Shown here one piece after another: positions 51,275 to 63,064 of a stretch of 64,000 bases of DNA. Made by a program: the position numbers and the translations under genes. Every line of letters begins with the position of its first letter. Positions within the stretch are counted from its first letter, which is position 1. The DNA comes from Litorimonas cladophorae. GTDB lineage: Bacteria > Pseudomonadota > Alphaproteobacteria > Caulobacterales > Maricaulaceae. Where the stretch lies: positions 248,001 to 312,000 of the forward strand of contig NZ_BMYV01000001.1 in the NCBI RefSeq assembly GCF_014652455.1, read 5' to 3'. Below the pieces are notes generated by a model, which saw only the letters and a list, made by a program, of their open reading frames with translations, ran no database searches and was not told the DNA's origin.

Positions 51275-52582
51275 ATGGCTGACCTCCTCAGAGACGAAGA
51301 CCGGATTTTCAAAAATCTTTATGGTCTCCATGATTGGAAACTCGATGGCGCGCGGCAACGCGGCGCTTGGGAAGGCACAGCGGCGATGCTGGGTCAGGGC
51401 CGTGACTGGATTATTGATCAAGTCAAAGCCTCTGGCCTTCGCGGTCGCGGCGGTGCGGGTTTCCCAACGGGTCTAAAATGGTCCTTTATGCCAAAAGAAG
51501 TTGGCAATCGTCCGCATTACCTCGTCGTGAACGCCGATGAGTCAGAGCCTGGTACCTGTAAAGACCGTGAAATGATGCGTCATGACCCGCATCTGCTTAT
51601 CGAGGGATGCCTCGTTGCGTCTTTCGCCATGCAAGCCAATGCCTGTTACATTTATCTACGCGGGGAATATGTCCTCGAACGCAACCGTTTGCAGGCCGCA
51701 ATTGATGAAGCTTACGCGGCAGGTCTCGTCGGCAAGAACGCTTGTGGCTCTGGATTTGATTTCGATATTTACATGCATCACGGTGCAGGTGCTTATATTT
51801 GCGGCGAAGAAACCGCGCTGCTTGAAAGCCTTGAAGGTAAAAAAGGCCAGCCCCGCTTGAAGCCACCGTTCCCAGCGAATGCCGGCCTCTATGGTTGTCC
51901 AACAACCGTGAATAATGTTGAATCTATCGCCGTTGTGCCGACAATCCTGCGCAAAGGTGCAGATTGGTTCAGCAGCTTTGGTCGTGACAACAACAAGGGC
52001 ACCAAGGTCTTTTCGATCTCTGGACACGTCAATCGTCCCTGCAATGTCGAAGAAGCCATGTCGATCCCGATGAAGCAACTTCTTGAGCATCATGCGGGTG
52101 GCGTGCGCGGTGGATGGGATAACCTCAAATGCGTTATTCCGGGTGGTTCGTCTGTTCCGCTCTTGCCAAAAGAGATTTGCGATACCGTCCTGATGGACTT
52201 TGACGCGCTGCGTGAACATCAATCTGGTTTGGGCACCGCGGCAGTTATCGTCATGGATCAATCCACCGATGTTGTGAAAGCCATCGCGCGCCTGAGCTAT
52301 TTCTATAAACATGAAAGCTGTGGCCAATGTACACCGTGTCGTGAAGGCACGGGTTGGATGTGGCGCGTGATGGAACGCATGGTTGTTGGCAACGCCAAAA
52401 CATCCGAGATTGATATGCTCCTTGATGTGACGAAACAGATCGAAGGCCATACAATTTGCGCCCTCGGCGACGCGGCGGCTTGGCCAATCCAAGGCTTGAT
52501 CCGTCACTTCCGTCCAGAGATTGAAGAGCGCATCAACCTATATCGTAACGATAAGCCTGTATTCGTGCAGGCGGCGGAGTAA
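51275..52582 (+). CDS. nuoF: NADH-quinone oxidoreductase subunit F
   Basis: 435 residues. NADH/FMN-binding: [37 protein letters not shown], the glycine-rich [17 protein letters not shown], and [16 protein letters not shown]. The N3 [4Fe-4S] cluster ligands lie in [18 protein letters not shown] plus a later Cys in [14 protein letters not shown]. It accepts electrons from NADH. It is positioned in the canonical place after nuoE, separated only by a 68-residue gene. Confidence 0.97.
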   Translation: MADLLRDEDRIFKNLYGLHDWKLDGARQRGAWEGTAAMLGQGRDWIIDQVKASGLRGRGGAGFPTGLKWSFMPKEVGNRPHYLVVNADESEPGTCKDREMMRHDPHLLIEGCLVASFAMQANACYIYLRGEYVLERNRLQAAIDEAYAAGLVGKNACGSGFDFDIYMHHGAGAYICGEETALLESLEGKKGQPRLKPPFPANAGLYGCPTTVNNVESIAVVPTILRKGADWFSSFGRDNNKGTKVFSISGHVNRPCNVEEAMSIPMKQLLEHHAGGVRGGWDNLKCVIPGGSSVPLLPKEICDTVLMDFDALREHQSGLGTAAVIVMDQSTDVVKAIARLSYFYKHESCGQCTPCREGTGWMWRVMERMVVGNAKTSEIDMLLDVTKQIEGHTICALGDAAAWPIQGLIRHFRPEIEERINLYRNDKPVFVQAAE

Positions 52583-52586
52583 GATC

Positions 52587-53042
52587 ATGGATGGTAAAAT
52601 TTTAGACTATGATTTTGATCGTCATATCGGCGTGATTTCGGGGTCGGATGGACAACGTTATAAATTTACAGGCGGCGAGTTTAAGTCCAAATCGGGACCG
52701 CCGCGCGCGGGTTTGCCTGTCGATTTTGATCCGCTCGAAGGTAATGTTGCGATGGGCGTTTATCCCATGGCTGGGGCGTCGCATGTTGCGCCTGGCGGTA
52801 AAGATAAAATCGTGGCTGCGTTGCTGGCGTTCTTCCTAGGCGGTTTGGGCATTCATAAATTTTACCTCGGCAAAACTTCGGCTGGCGTCATTATGCTCCT
52901 CTGCGGAACAATTGGATGGTTGTTGATCCTCCCGGGCCTTATCATCTGTCTGATCGCGTTCATCGAGGCCATCATATATCTTGTGAAAGACAACCAAGCT
53001 TTCCAAGACGACTATGTGTACGGCACTAAGAGTTGGTTCTAA
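52587..53042 (+). CDS. TM2-domain membrane protein, inserted in nuo operon
   Basis: 151 residues from ATG 52587, 5 bases after the nuoF stop. The N-terminal 60 residues form a small beta domain (GKILDYDFDRHIGVISGSDGQRYKF) like a cold-shock/OB element. The C-terminal TM2 domain follows: KIVAALLAFFLGGLGIHKFYLGKTSAGVIMLL then LPGLIICLIAFIEAIIYLV. TM2 proteins are widespread with unknown roles. A start at 52521 would overlap nuoF and is not supported. Confidence 0.8.
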   Translation: MDGKILDYDFDRHIGVISGSDGQRYKFTGGEFKSKSGPPRAGLPVDFDPLEGNVAMGVYPMAGASHVAPGGKDKIVAALLAFFLGGLGIHKFYLGKTSAGVIMLLCGTIGWLLILPGLIICLIAFIEAIIYLVKDNQAFQDDYVYGTKSWF

Positions 53043-53054
53043 GGGTTTCCTCTG

Positions 53055-53276
53055 ATGAGTGATAAAGCCAAACAGATAATTGCCTTCACTACAGGTGCCA
53101 TTGTTGGCATTGTTGTCTTCGGTATTGTGAAGACGATTATTGCAAATATGTTGGGCGGAAATCCAGCGGGCGCGATTTTAGGTGGCGCAGTTGGCGGCGC
53201 AATCGGAGCAATCGTGTTCTTCTTCGTAAATAAGTTTATGGCTTCAGTGCTTAAAGTTCCAGAGTTGGGAAAATGA
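53055..53276 (+). CDS. 73-residue Gly-rich membrane protein, inserted in nuo operon
   Basis: Two hydrophobic segments with many small residues (IAFTTGAIVGIVVFGIVKTI and AILGGAVGGAIGAIVFFFVN), a glycine-zipper-like pattern, and a short basic end. It overlaps the nuoG start by 4 bases (ATGA). Function unknown. Confidence 0.6.
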   Translation: MSDKAKQIIAFTTGAIVGIVVFGIVKTIIANMLGGNPAGAILGGAVGGAIGAIVFFFVNKFMASVLKVPELGK

Positions 53277-55378
53277 CCGATCTCCGCAAATTAAATATTG
53301 ATGGCACTGAATATGAAGTGCCCGCCGATTACACGCTGATGCAGGCGTGTGAGGAATATGGCGGCGCCGAAATTCCGCGTTTCTGTTACCATGAGCGCCT
53401 ATCCGTGGCGGGTAACTGCCGCATGTGTCTGGTCGAGTGGGTTGGCGCGCCCAAGCCGCAAGCTTCTTGTGCGCTGCAAGTCAAAGACATGCGTCCGAAC
53501 CGTGACGGTACACCCGCCAATATCCGCACAAATACTGAAGTCGTGAAAAAAGCCCGCGAAGGCGTCATGGAATTCCTGCTGATCAATCATCCGCTGGATT
53601 GCCCAATCTGCGACCAAGGTGGCGAGTGCGATTTGCAAGATCAAGCCATGGGCTATGGCCGTGACGCCACGCGTTTCGAAGAAAACAAACGCGCCGTTGA
53701 CGACAAACATATGGGCCCATTGGTCAATACGGTCATGACGCGCTGTATCCAATGTACGCGTTGTGTACGCTTCATCACCGAAGTTGCCGGCGTCCAAGAG
53801 ATTGGCCTCGTTAATCGTGGTGAGAATGCCGAGATCACAACATATCTTGAAAAGTCACTGACATCTGAAATGTCGGGCAACGTAATTGATCTGTGTCCTG
53901 TTGGGGCGCTGACATCCAAGCCTTACGCGTTTAACGCCCGGCCTTGGGAGCTTGATAAGGTCGATTCCATCGACGTAATGGACGCCGTTGGTTGTAACAT
54001 CCGCGTCGATAGCCGGCGCGATGCGGTTCTTCGCATTCTTCCCGTCACCAATGATGACGTGAACGAGGAATGGATTTCCGACAAAACACGGTTCGTCTGG
54101 GACGGTCTTGCGCGTCAACGTTTGGACCGCCCGTTCATTCGTAAAGACGGTAAACTTCAACCTGCCAATTGGGACGAAGCGCTAGCCGTTGTTGCCGAAA
54201 AGCTTTCCGCTGATCCGTCGCGTATCGCTGCAATCGCAGGTGATCTCTGTGACGCCGAGTCGATGAAAGCGCTCAAAGACCTGATGGACTCGCTGGGCGT
54301 TCGTAACATTGACTGTCGCCAAGATGGATCATTGATTGGGGAAGGTCCGCGACAAAGCTATCTCTTCAATACGACAATCTCTGGCATTGAAGATGCCGAC
54401 GCGATCTTGTTGATCGGGACGAACCCGCGCCATGAAGCGCCATTGATCAACACACGTATTCGCAAGACTTGGATCGACGGCAACTTAGAAATTGGCCTGA
54501 TCGGCGAAGCGGCTGATTTGACCTACACCGTTGACCATGTTGGTACATCGGCTGCCGACGTTGCGACTTTCGCGAAATCTAAATCTGGTTTTGCCAAGAC
54601 ATTCAAAGCCGCCAAGAATCCTGTCATTATTGTTGGGGCTGCGGCGCTGCGCGGTGAAGCTGGTTTGGCTTTACTCGAAGCGATCGGACAGTTGGCTAAA
54701 TCTGTCAATTTGGTGCGCGACGACTTTAACGGCTTTAACGTTCTACACAGTGCAGCCTCCCGCGTTGGCGGTCTGGATATGGGCTTCATCCCAGGTGAGG
54801 GCGGTCTGGCGACGGATGCTATTCTTGATGCCGCGCAACAAGGTGCGATCGAAACCGTCTACCTCATGGGCGCGGATGAGCTGGATACGTCCAAACTCAA
54901 AGACGCATTCGTGATTTACCAAGGTCATCACGGGGATAACGGCGCGCATGTCGCCGATGTTATCCTGCCGGGTGCCGCCTACACTGAAAAATCTGGCCTC
55001 TATGTTAATATGGAAGGCCGCGTGCAGCTTTCATCGCGCGCTGTCGCGCCCAAGGGCGAAGCAAAAGAAGACTGGGCGATCATTCGCGCATTGTCGGCCA
55101 AAATGAACCGGGTCTTGCCTTATGATAGTCTCGAAGCGCTGCGCGTGAAGCTTATGGATGATTGTCCAAGTTTCTTGTCAATCGACTCTGCGCCGAGCCT
55201 TGAAGCCTTCGACCCGACCACACTGGGCAAAGCCGGCGAACTCTCAACGGACATGTTGAAGAACCCGATTGCTGATTTCTATATGACCAACCCTATCGCG
55301 CGCGCCTCCAACGTTATGGCGGAATGTTCAGCGGTGATTGCTGGTTTAAATCCGGAACTAAATGAGGCCGCGGAATGA
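53273..55378 (+). CDS. nuoG: NADH-quinone oxidoreductase subunit G
   Basis: 701 residues. N-terminal [2Fe-2S] ferredoxin domain with [20 protein letters not shown] and a fourth Cys in QASCAL (N1b); the HxxxC [4Fe-4S] N5 in [21 protein letters not shown]4 ligands in [19 protein letters not shown] and DLCPVGAL. The molybdopterin-oxidoreductase-like domain follows but is inactive in this role. Shorter than E. coli NuoG (about 900), as in other Alphaproteobacteria. Stop overlaps nuoH by 4 bases. Confidence 0.97.
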   Translation: MTDLRKLNIDGTEYEVPADYTLMQACEEYGGAEIPRFCYHERLSVAGNCRMCLVEWVGAPKPQASCALQVKDMRPNRDGTPANIRTNTEVVKKAREGVMEFLLINHPLDCPICDQGGECDLQDQAMGYGRDATRFEENKRAVDDKHMGPLVNTVMTRCIQCTRCVRFITEVAGVQEIGLVNRGENAEITTYLEKSLTSEMSGNVIDLCPVGALTSKPYAFNARPWELDKVDSIDVMDAVGCNIRVDSRRDAVLRILPVTNDDVNEEWISDKTRFVWDGLARQRLDRPFIRKDGKLQPANWDEALAVVAEKLSADPSRIAAIAGDLCDAESMKALKDLMDSLGVRNIDCRQDGSLIGEGPRQSYLFNTTISGIEDADAILLIGTNPRHEAPLINTRIRKTWIDGNLEIGLIGEAADLTYTVDHVGTSAADVATFAKSKSGFAKTFKAAKNPVIIVGAAALRGEAGLALLEAIGQLAKSVNLVRDDFNGFNVLHSAASRVGGLDMGFIPGEGGLATDAILDAAQQGAIETVYLMGADELDTSKLKDAFVIYQGHHGDNGAHVADVILPGAAYTEKSGLYVNMEGRVQLSSRAVAPKGEAKEDWAIIRALSAKMNRVLPYDSLEALRVKLMDDCPSFLSIDSAPSLEAFDPTTLGKAGELSTDMLKNPIADFYMTNPIARASNVMAECSAVIAGLNPELNEAAE

Positions 55379-56496
55379 CCCCCGTCATGCAAACCACAAC
55401 TGATGTGGCATTGGCCGCAACAGATGAGCGCAATTGGGTTATCTGGAGCCTGTTGAAAACAGGGCAGGTCCTGCTGTTTGTCCTAACGCTGGCTTTGCTT
55501 GTGGCCGCGCTTGTCTTGGCTGACCGTAAAATTTGGGCCGCCGTGCAAATGCGCCGGGGTCCGAACGTGGTTGGAGCTTTTGGTCTGCTTCAGACTATGG
55601 CCGATGCGCTGAAGTTCTTCTTCAAAGAGATTGTTATTCCAGCTGGATCAGACAAATTTCTCTTTATTCTCGCGCCAATCATCGGCTTGGTCATGGCGTT
55701 TGCGGCTTGGGCCGTTGTGCCTGTCGCGCCAGGTTGGGTCATTTCCGACATTAATATTGGCGTTCTCTACGTCCTCGCGCTGTCGTCCTTGGGTGTCTAC
55801 GGCATCATTATTGGCGGTTGGGCGTCCAACTCGAAATACCCATTCATGGGCGCGTTGCGCTCTGCGGCACAAATGGTGTCTTACGAAGTCTCGATTGGTT
55901 TCATCATTCTAACGGTGATCTTCCTGAGTGGTTCAATGAACTTGACGACAATTGTCGATTCGCAGGGCCCTGGAATTTTCAATTGGAACATGTTCTTGCT
56001 CAACCCATTCGGCGACTATGGCTGGCGGATTCTCCTGATTGCGCCGATCATGTTTTACATGGGTGTTCTGTTCTTTATCAGTGCCTTAGCGGAAACAAAT
56101 CGTCCGCCATTTGATCTTCCGGAAGCGGAATCTGAATTGGTTGCGGGTTATCAGGTTGAGTATTCATCTACCCCTTTCCTGATGTTCTTCTTTGCCGAAT
56201 ATGTGAACATCATGTTGTTGTCGGCGATGATGACGATCCTGTTCTTAGGTGGATGGCACGCCCCGATTAACGTGTCTTTGCCCTTTGGTTTGCAAGTGCC
56301 GCCATTCTTTTGGTTCTTCCTGAAGACAGCCTTCATTTTCTTCATGTTCGCCATGGTGAAAGCCATCGTCCCGCGTTACCGCTATGACCAGCTGATGCGT
56401 TTGGGGTGGAAAGTCTTCCTGCCAACTGCGCTTGTCGCTGTCGCATTGGTGTCAACCTTTGTAGTGGCCGCCAATAACTTTGGGTGGAACGCATAA
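55375..56496 (+). CDS. nuoH: NADH-quinone oxidoreductase subunit H
   Basis: 373-residue membrane subunit with about eight or more hydrophobic helices. Conserved: [43 protein letters not shown] and the quinone-site loop [28 protein letters not shown] split in two parts. It forms the quinone tunnel and the first proton-pathway elements. Its stop overlaps the ATG of nuoI by one base. Confidence 0.97.
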   Translation: MTPVMQTTTDVALAATDERNWVIWSLLKTGQVLLFVLTLALLVAALVLADRKIWAAVQMRRGPNVVGAFGLLQTMADALKFFFKEIVIPAGSDKFLFILAPIIGLVMAFAAWAVVPVAPGWVISDINIGVLYVLALSSLGVYGIIIGGWASNSKYPFMGALRSAAQMVSYEVSIGFIILTVIFLSGSMNLTTIVDSQGPGIFNWNMFLLNPFGDYGWRILLIAPIMFYMGVLFFISALAETNRPPFDLPEAESELVAGYQVEYSSTPFLMFFFAEYVNIMLLSAMMTILFLGGWHAPINVSLPFGLQVPPFFWFFLKTAFIFFMFAMVKAIVPRYRYDQLMRLGWKVFLPTALVAVALVSTFVVAANNFGWNA

Positions 56497-56984
56497 TGAG
56501 CCGTATCAAGCAAGTCATCCGCGCCGCATTCCTGCTGGAATTTATCTCGGCTTTCGTTCTGGCGATGAAATATTTCGTTCGCCCAAAGGTCACGATCAAC
56601 TACCCGTTTGAAAAAGGTCCGATCTCTCCGCGTTTCCGCGGCGAGCATGCGCTGCGCCGTTATCCATCGGGCGAAGAACGGTGTATCGCCTGTAAGCTTT
56701 GCGAAGCGATCTGCCCCGCGCAAGCCATTGTCATTGAATCAGAGCCACGGACTGACGGGTCACGCCGCACCACGCGCTATGATATTGATATGGTCAAATG
56801 TATCTATTGCGGTCTTTGCCAGGAAGCCTGCCCCGTTGACGCGATTGTCGAAGGTCCAAACTATGAGTTTGCGACGGAGACACGCGAAGAGCTGTATTAC
56901 GACAAAGAAAAACTACTCTCGAATGGTGATCGTTGGGAAACTGAGATCGCAAAAAATCTAGCCTTGGACGCGCCCTACCGCTAG
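56496..56984 (+). CDS. nuoI: NADH-quinone oxidoreductase subunit I
   Basis: 162 residues from ATG 56496. Two [4Fe-4S] motifs, [16 protein letters not shown] and [16 protein letters not shown], carry clusters N6a and N6b that lie just before N2. The N-terminal amphipathic helix ([19 protein letters not shown]) contacts the membrane arm. A start at 56484 would lie inside nuoH. nuoJ follows after 33 bases. Confidence 0.97.
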   Translation: MSRIKQVIRAAFLLEFISAFVLAMKYFVRPKVTINYPFEKGPISPRFRGEHALRRYPSGEERCIACKLCEAICPAQAIVIESEPRTDGSRRTTRYDIDMVKCIYCGLCQEACPVDAIVEGPNYEFATETREELYYDKEKLLSNGDRWETEIAKNLALDAPYR

Positions 56985-57017
56985 GGGCTCGACAACTTAC
57001 CGCAGGACACTCGAATC

Positions 57018-57617
57018 GTGCTCATCGCTATCACATTCTATCTCATGGCCTTCACCGCCGTTGCTGCTGCCTTTATGGTCGTGGCGTCGCGCAATCCTGT
57101 GCATTCGGTGATGTACCTCATTCTGACATTCTTCTCTGCAGCAGGGTTGTTTATTTTGATGGGCGCGGAGTTTATCGCGCTGCTATTGGTCATGGTCTAT
57201 GTCGGCGCGGTTGCGGTGCTGTTCCTCTTTGTCGTGATGATGTTGGACGTTGATTTCGTAGAGTTGAAACAGGGATTTCTTCAATACATCGGTATCGGGG
57301 CGACTGTCGCGTTAATTTTGCTGGCTGAAATGATCATGGTGGGCGCCGTTTACTTCACGGGTGAGAGCAAGACAGTTGTACCCACCGACCCGAACACAAC
57401 CAACCTCGAGGCATTTGGCCAAGTTCTTTACACAGATTACGCGGGCGCTTTCGAAGCGGCAGGCTTGATATTGTTGGTCGCCTTGATCGGTGCTGTAGTC
57501 TTGACCTTGCGCGAGCGCAAAGGGGTTCGGACACAGAATGCTGCGAAACAAATGTCACGCACACGCGAGGACGGTGTCGAGTTGATCGATATCGAACCTG
57601 GCCAAGGCTTAGGATAA
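57018..57617 (+). CDS. nuoJ: NADH-quinone oxidoreductase subunit J
   Basis: 199 residues from a GTG start. Five hydrophobic segments, with the conserved third helix FIALLLVMVYVGAVAVLFLFVVMMLD that carries the pi-bulge in complex I structures, preceded by RNPVHSVMYLILTFFSAAGLFI. The tail is soluble and polar (RERKGVRTQNAAKQMSRTRE). nuoK follows after 20 bases. Confidence 0.95.
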   Translation: MLIAITFYLMAFTAVAAAFMVVASRNPVHSVMYLILTFFSAAGLFILMGAEFIALLLVMVYVGAVAVLFLFVVMMLDVDFVELKQGFLQYIGIGATVALILLAEMIMVGAVYFTGESKTVVPTDPNTTNLEAFGQVLYTDYAGAFEAAGLILLVALIGAVVLTLRERKGVRTQNAAKQMSRTREDGVELIDIEPGQGLG

Positions 57618-57637
57618 AGAAAGGGTAGGGGGATAAA

Positions 57638-57964
57638 ATGCTTATCGGTTTACACCATTACCTCATCGTTGCGGCGATCCTGTTCACTATTGGTGTGTTC
57701 GGGATCTTCGTGAATCGAAAGAACGTCATCATCATTTTGATGTGCGTTGAACTCATCCTTTTGGCCGTGAATATCAACTTCGTTGCGTTCTCGACCCATA
57801 TGGCACCCGCCGCAGGCGCGGACCCGATTGCGGGTCAGATTTTTGCCTTGTTCATTTTGACGGTTGCCGCAGCAGAAGCCGCTGTTGGTCTGGCCATTCT
57901 CGTTGTTTACTTCCGCAATCGCGGCAACATCGCGGTCGAAAACATCGACCTGATGAAGGGGTAG
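57638..57964 (+). CDS. nuoK: NADH-quinone oxidoreductase subunit K
   Basis: 108 residues, three helices. Carries the proton-pathway Glu residues in [20 protein letters not shown] and [28 protein letters not shown]-rich ribosome binding site upstream (AAGGGTAGGGGG). nuoL follows after 4 bases. Confidence 0.96.
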   Translation: MLIGLHHYLIVAAILFTIGVFGIFVNRKNVIIILMCVELILLAVNINFVAFSTHMAPAAGADPIAGQIFALFILTVAAAEAAVGLAILVVYFRNRGNIAVENIDLMKG

Positions 57965-57968
57965 GGCC

Positions 57969-60053
57969 GTGTATCAATTAATCGTTTTCGCGCCACTTCT
58001 CGGTGCGATAATTGCGGGCGTAGCCGGCACACGCTTCGGGTCACAGATTCTCAGCGCGACCTTATCAAAAATCATCACGACGGGACTTTTGTTCCTGTCT
58101 GCGATTTTGTCATGGGTTGTTTTCATGGGCGTTGGTTTTGGCGACTCGCCTGACCAAACCATTCAACTTTTCCGTTGGATGGAAGTTGGCGACATGAAAG
58201 CCGACTGGGCGTTGAAAATTGATACATTGACCGCCGTGATGTTGGTCGTTGTGAACTCGGTATCCGCACTCGTCCATCTCTATAGTTGGGGCTATATGAG
58301 CGACGATAAATATCAGCCGCGCTTCTTTGCTTATCTGTCTCTATTCACCTTCGCCATGTTGATGTTGGTGACGTCCGATAACTTCATCCAACTGTTCTTT
58401 GGTTGGGAAGGCGTGGGCCTCGCAAGTTATTTGCTCATCGGGTATTATTACAAAAAGCCATCGGCCAATGCCGCTGCGATCAAAGCCTTTGTCACCAACC
58501 GCGTGGGCGATGTTGGCCTTGCATTGGGCATTATGACCATTTTCCTGATGTTCGGGTCGGTAAACTTTGACGTTGTCTTCGCAGCCCTCGAGGGCGGGGC
58601 AGACACGACGCTGCCGTTCTTGGGCGGTGAGTTTAACGCAATCGAATTGATCGCTTTTCTTTTATTCATTGGTGCGATGGGTAAATCCGCGCAATTTGTT
58701 CTGCACGTTTGGTTGCCAGACGCGATGGAAGGTCCAACGCCTGTTTCTGCGTTGATCCATGCTGCGACCATGGTCACGGCTGGCGTCTTCCTCGTGTGCC
58801 GCGCGCATCCGATTTTCGAGCTGGCGCCATTTACCTCCGGTTTCATTACGACGGTCGGAGCCTTTACTGCGCTCTTCGCTGCATCGGTTGCTTTGGTGCA
58901 AAATGATATTAAGCGCGTCATCGCTTATTCAACCTGTTCGCAGCTGGGCTACATGTTCTTCGCTGCTGGCGTCGGCGCTTACAACGCAGCGATGTTCCAT
59001 CTCTTCACTCACGCGTTTTTTAAGGCGTTGTTGTTCCTCTGTGCGGGTTCGGTCATTCACGCTCTGCACCACGAACAGGATATGCGCAAAATGGGCGGTA
59101 TCTGGCGCAAAGTGCCTTGGACTTACGGCGCTATGATTATCGGCACATTGGCGATTACGGGAATTGGTATCCCAGGCAGCTATACGTGGGGCTTTGCAGG
59201 ATTTTTCTCCAAAGACGCGATTATCGAAGCGGCTTATTCGGCACGCGGAAGTTCAGATGCGGCGATCTTTGCCTTCTGGATTGGTATCACTGCCGCCTTG
59301 ATGACAAGCTTCTATAGCTGGCGTCTCATCTTCATGACCTTCCACGGAAAATTCCGTGGTGATCAGCATACATTGGATCACGCACATGAGAGCCCATGGA
59401 ACATGCGGGCGCCGTTGGTTCTGCTTTCCCTGGGCGCAATCTTTGCAGGCGCGATCTTCCATAAGTACTTCATGAAAGATTACGGCGCGTTCTGGCATGG
59501 CGCTCTGCCAGGTGTGGCGGGCGATCATCACGCCGCTATTTCCAATACGCTCTATGCGGCCGCCGAAACTACCGCGTCAGATGCGACATACGGAAAGTAT
59601 GAGTCCAAAGGATTTATTGATTGGTTGCTGTTCCGCCCTGTCCACGGATATCCGTTCTGGGTACTGCTCTTACCCTTAGTGGCATCCGTCACGGGCTTTG
59701 TGATTGCTTACTTCATGTATATTCGCGGCAGTGTTCAAGCCAAAATCGATCACATTCGGGAAACAGGCGGATCACCGCTCTATAATTTCTTACTGAACAA
59801 GTGGTATATTGACGAGCTTTATGACGCGACTGTTGTTCGTGGAACACGAAAGCTCGGCGATCTTTTCTGGAAAGTCGGGGATGTTCGGATCATCGATGGT
59901 CTGGGTCCAAATGGTGTTGCGAAATTCGCATCGGGGGCCGCCAAGCGCGTTTCCAAATTCCAGACAGGTTATCTGTATCACTACGCCTTTGTTATGTTGC
60001 TAGGCGTCGCATTCCTCATTTTAGTCGCGTTCCGCGGCACGACGGGAGGATAG
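57969..60053 (+). CDS. nuoL: NADH-quinone oxidoreductase subunit L
   Basis: 694 residues from a GTG start, with about 15 hydrophobic helices. Antiporter-like core: [18 protein letters not shown] (conserved Glu), [35 protein letters not shown] (Lys and His on the proton path, split in two), [19 protein letters not shown] and [23 protein letters not shown] long C-terminal amphipathic helix region follows ([14 protein letters not shown] ...). Identity is certain. Confidence 0.97.
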   Translation: MYQLIVFAPLLGAIIAGVAGTRFGSQILSATLSKIITTGLLFLSAILSWVVFMGVGFGDSPDQTIQLFRWMEVGDMKADWALKIDTLTAVMLVVVNSVSALVHLYSWGYMSDDKYQPRFFAYLSLFTFAMLMLVTSDNFIQLFFGWEGVGLASYLLIGYYYKKPSANAAAIKAFVTNRVGDVGLALGIMTIFLMFGSVNFDVVFAALEGGADTTLPFLGGEFNAIELIAFLLFIGAMGKSAQFVLHVWLPDAMEGPTPVSALIHAATMVTAGVFLVCRAHPIFELAPFTSGFITTVGAFTALFAASVALVQNDIKRVIAYSTCSQLGYMFFAAGVGAYNAAMFHLFTHAFFKALLFLCAGSVIHALHHEQDMRKMGGIWRKVPWTYGAMIIGTLAITGIGIPGSYTWGFAGFFSKDAIIEAAYSARGSSDAAIFAFWIGITAALMTSFYSWRLIFMTFHGKFRGDQHTLDHAHESPWNMRAPLVLLSLGAIFAGAIFHKYFMKDYGAFWHGALPGVAGDHHAAISNTLYAAAETTASDATYGKYESKGFIDWLLFRPVHGYPFWVLLLPLVASVTGFVIAYFMYIRGSVQAKIDHIRETGGSPLYNFLLNKWYIDELYDATVVRGTRKLGDLFWKVGDVRIIDGLGPNGVAKFASGAAKRVSKFQTGYLYHYAFVMLLGVAFLILVAFRGTTGG

Positions 60054-60057
60054 GGTC

Positions 60058-61593
60058 ATGTTAGAAAATCTCCCAATCCTAAGTTTGATCACATTCATTC
60101 CCCTAGCAGGGGCCCTTATGCTCGCATTATTTGCGTGGTGGGGAAAACCTGAAGGCCGTGAACAGCTGGAGCGCAATGCGCCTCGCGCTGCGTTAGTGAT
60201 TTCTATCGCCGTTTTCATCCTTGCCCTGATTATGACATTGGACTTTGATAGCGCGAAAGCGGGTTTCCAATTCATGGAAGACACGCCTTGGCTTGGCGGC
60301 GGTATTGAATACCGCGTCGGCGTTGACGGTATTTCCGTTCTCTTCGTCTTATTGACAGCGTTCCTCACGCCGTTTTGTATTCTGGCATCCATGACATCCG
60401 TCAAAAAGCGTATGTTGGAATATATGATTGCCTTCTTGGTCTTGGAGACCTTGATGATCGGTGTTTTTGTGGCGCTCGATTTGATCTTATTCTATCTGTT
60501 CTTCGAAGCTGTCCTCATCCCGATGTTTATTATAATCGGTGTTTGGGGCGGCAAAAACCGCGTTTATGCGTCCTATAAGTTCTTTCTCTACACGCTCTTG
60601 GGGTCGGTTTTGATGCTGGCTGCGATCCTCTGGATCTACAATTACAGCGGCGTTCAACTGGGTGAACGGACGACCGACATGCGGGTTCTGATAGAAGAGC
60701 TCAATATTCCAGGCGGCGCGCAGACGTGGCTGTGGTTAGCGTTCTTCGCCAGCTTCGCCGTAAAGATGCCTATGTGGCCAGTTCACACATGGCTACCGGA
60801 TGCTCACGTTGAAGCGCCAACGGCGGGTTCCGTCATTCTTGCCGCGATCCTTCTGAAGCTGGGTGGTTATGGTTTCTTGCGGTTCTCTATTCCATTATTT
60901 CCAGAGGCGTCACTGAGCTTAGCCCCTGTGATTTTTTGGATGTCGATTATCGCCATTATCTATACATCACTCGTCGCCTATCGTCAGAATGATATGAAGA
61001 AGCTGATCGCTTATTCGTCCATTGCGCATATGGGCTTTGTGACCATGGGTATCTTCACATTCAATATGCAGGGTATTCAGGGCGGCATTTTCCAAATGCT
61101 CAGCCATGGTATTATCTCTGGCGCGCTCTTTTTCTGCGTCGGCGTAATCTATGACCGTATGCACACGCGAGAAATTGCGTTTTACGGCGGTCTCGTTAGT
61201 AAGATGCCAGTCTATGCTGCGTTCTTCCTACTCTTTACGATGGCAAATGTCGGCCTGCCTGGCACCTCGGGATTTGTTGGTGAAATCCTGACCATGGTCG
61301 GTGCTTATCAGGTCAATCCTTGGATCGCTTTTGGTGCGGCTCTCGGCATGATCCTCTCCGCCGTTTATGCGCTTCATCTGTATCGTGCGGTTATCTTCGG
61401 CGAAGTCGTCAATGAGAAGCTCGACAATATTCTCGACGTAACGCGGACAGAAGTTTTCATCCTCGGCACTTTGGCGTTTTTCACCATTTTGCTCGGTGTC
61501 TATCCGTCTCTAATCACAGATGTGACAGCGGCATCCGTCGACAAGTTGATCTCTGATTTCAATGCGGCGCAGATCGCGGCAGGAGTGAAGTAA
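60058..61593 (+). CDS. nuoM: NADH-quinone oxidoreductase subunit M
   Basis: 511 residues, antiporter-like subunit. [43 protein letters not shown] (Glu), [40 protein letters not shown] (Lys, His path, split), [18 protein letters not shown] and [26 protein letters not shown]. Last base of its stop overlaps the nuoN start (TAATG). Confidence 0.97.
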   Translation: MLENLPILSLITFIPLAGALMLALFAWWGKPEGREQLERNAPRAALVISIAVFILALIMTLDFDSAKAGFQFMEDTPWLGGGIEYRVGVDGISVLFVLLTAFLTPFCILASMTSVKKRMLEYMIAFLVLETLMIGVFVALDLILFYLFFEAVLIPMFIIIGVWGGKNRVYASYKFFLYTLLGSVLMLAAILWIYNYSGVQLGERTTDMRVLIEELNIPGGAQTWLWLAFFASFAVKMPMWPVHTWLPDAHVEAPTAGSVILAAILLKLGGYGFLRFSIPLFPEASLSLAPVIFWMSIIAIIYTSLVAYRQNDMKKLIAYSSIAHMGFVTMGIFTFNMQGIQGGIFQMLSHGIISGALFFCVGVIYDRMHTREIAFYGGLVSKMPVYAAFFLLFTMANVGLPGTSGFVGEILTMVGAYQVNPWIAFGAALGMILSAVYALHLYRAVIFGEVVNEKLDNILDVTRTEVFILGTLAFFTILLGVYPSLITDVTAASVDKLISDFNAAQIAAGVK

Positions 61594-63035
61594 TGTTTCA
61601 AACTCTATCGACATTCTTGCCGGAACTGTTTCTGGCGCTCTCCGCATCGCTCCTCCTTGGTTTTGGCCTATCAAAGACCAACGACCGTTCTGTCATTGTC
61701 CGTTACATCTCTGTGGGTGTTCTCGTCGTCTTCGCTTTCATGGGGTATGTTTTAGACCGTCCCGATGGCGTGTCCTTTTCGGGTCTGCTGTTTAACAATG
61801 ACTTCAGTGATTTCTTGAAAGCGATCATCGGACTTTCGGCAGCGGCGGCCTTGATGCTCTCGAAGAATTATTTCCAGAAGGAAAGCCTCGACCGCTACGA
61901 ATTCTCCGTCCTGACCCTCTATGCTGTTCTCGGCATGTCGATCATGGTTTCTGCGAACAATCTGTTGGCGATGTATATCGGTATCGAAATGCAATCGCTC
62001 GCTTTGTATATCTTGGCTGCGTTTAACCGCGATAGTTTGCGAGCCTCGGAAGCGGGTCTGAAATATTTTGTACTGGGTGCGTTGTCTTCGGGCTTGCTGC
62101 TTTATGGTGCGTCGTTGATCTACGGCTTCACTGGCTCACTCGACTTTGAAACTATCCGCGCCAGCATTGCCCTTACAGGTCCAACGACAGGTATCATTGC
62201 GGGCATGGTCTTCTTGCTCTGCGGTTTGGCTTTCAAAATCTCGGCGGCACCGTTCCACATGTGGACGCCCGATGTTTATGAGGGCTCTCCCACGCCTGTC
62301 ACAGGTTTCTTTGCGGCGGCACCTAAGCTCGCAGCCATGGCCATCATCACACGTCTCTTGATCGTGCCTTTCGGTGACATCATCGGTCAGTGGCAACAAG
62401 TCATCGTGGTTCTCGCGGTTCTATCTATGGTCGTCGGCGCATTGGGCGCGATTATGCAGACCAATATTAAACGTCTGATGGCCTATTCCTCCATCGCGAA
62501 TATGGGCTACGCGCTTGTGCCTTTGGCAGCGGGTACCGTGGCTGGCGTTCAAGGCATGCTTGTCTTCATGACGATTTATATCATCACCGTAATCGGCGTC
62601 TTTGCGATTATCCTGCAAATGCGTCTGCGTAATGGCATGGTCGAGCAAGTCAGCGACCTCTCTGGTCTGTCCAAGTCCAATCCGGGCATGGCCTTTGGAT
62701 TGACGATGCTCATGGTGTCTTTGATCGGTATTCCACCTTGGTTGGGCTTCTTCGGTAAGCTATTTGCCTTTGTGCCCGCTGTCGAAGCTGGCCTTCTCTG
62801 GCTCGTCGTTGTTGCGCTTGTCGCTTCGGTGATCAGTGCGTTCTATTATCTCCGCATTATCAAAACGATGTGGTTTGACGAACCCAACCGCGAGTTCATT
62901 CGGGCGCCGCGCACAACGCGCGTCATTGCGATTGCCTCAATCCTTTTGGTTATTCCGGTTTTGATCTTGCCTGGACTTTCGGGTGCGGCCCTTGGGCTCG
63001 CCGATTCCGCAGCTCAAGCTCTGTTTGCGCAGTAG
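61593..63035 (+). CDS. nuoN: NADH-quinone oxidoreductase subunit N
   Basis: 480-residue membrane subunit, last gene of the operon. Conserved helix 5 MYIGIEMQSLALYILAAFNRDSLRASEAGLKYFVLGALSSG (Glu, Lys; split), AAPFHMWTPDVYEGSPTPVTGFFAAAPK and TNIKRLMAYSSIANMGYAL. Then PPWLGFFGKLF. birA begins 29 bases after its stop. Confidence 0.96.
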   Translation: MFQTLSTFLPELFLALSASLLLGFGLSKTNDRSVIVRYISVGVLVVFAFMGYVLDRPDGVSFSGLLFNNDFSDFLKAIIGLSAAAALMLSKNYFQKESLDRYEFSVLTLYAVLGMSIMVSANNLLAMYIGIEMQSLALYILAAFNRDSLRASEAGLKYFVLGALSSGLLLYGASLIYGFTGSLDFETIRASIALTGPTTGIIAGMVFLLCGLAFKISAAPFHMWTPDVYEGSPTPVTGFFAAAPKLAAMAIITRLLIVPFGDIIGQWQQVIVVLAVLSMVVGALGAIMQTNIKRLMAYSSIANMGYALVPLAAGTVAGVQGMLVFMTIYIITVIGVFAIILQMRLRNGMVEQVSDLSGLSKSNPGMAFGLTMLMVSLIGIPPWLGFFGKLFAFVPAVEAGLLWLVVVALVASVISAFYYLRIIKTMWFDEPNREFIRAPRTTRVIAIASILLVIPVLILPGLSGAALGLADSAAQALFAQ

Positions 63036-63064
63036 GCGTCTCAGGCTGGTAAAAGAGCCGAAAC

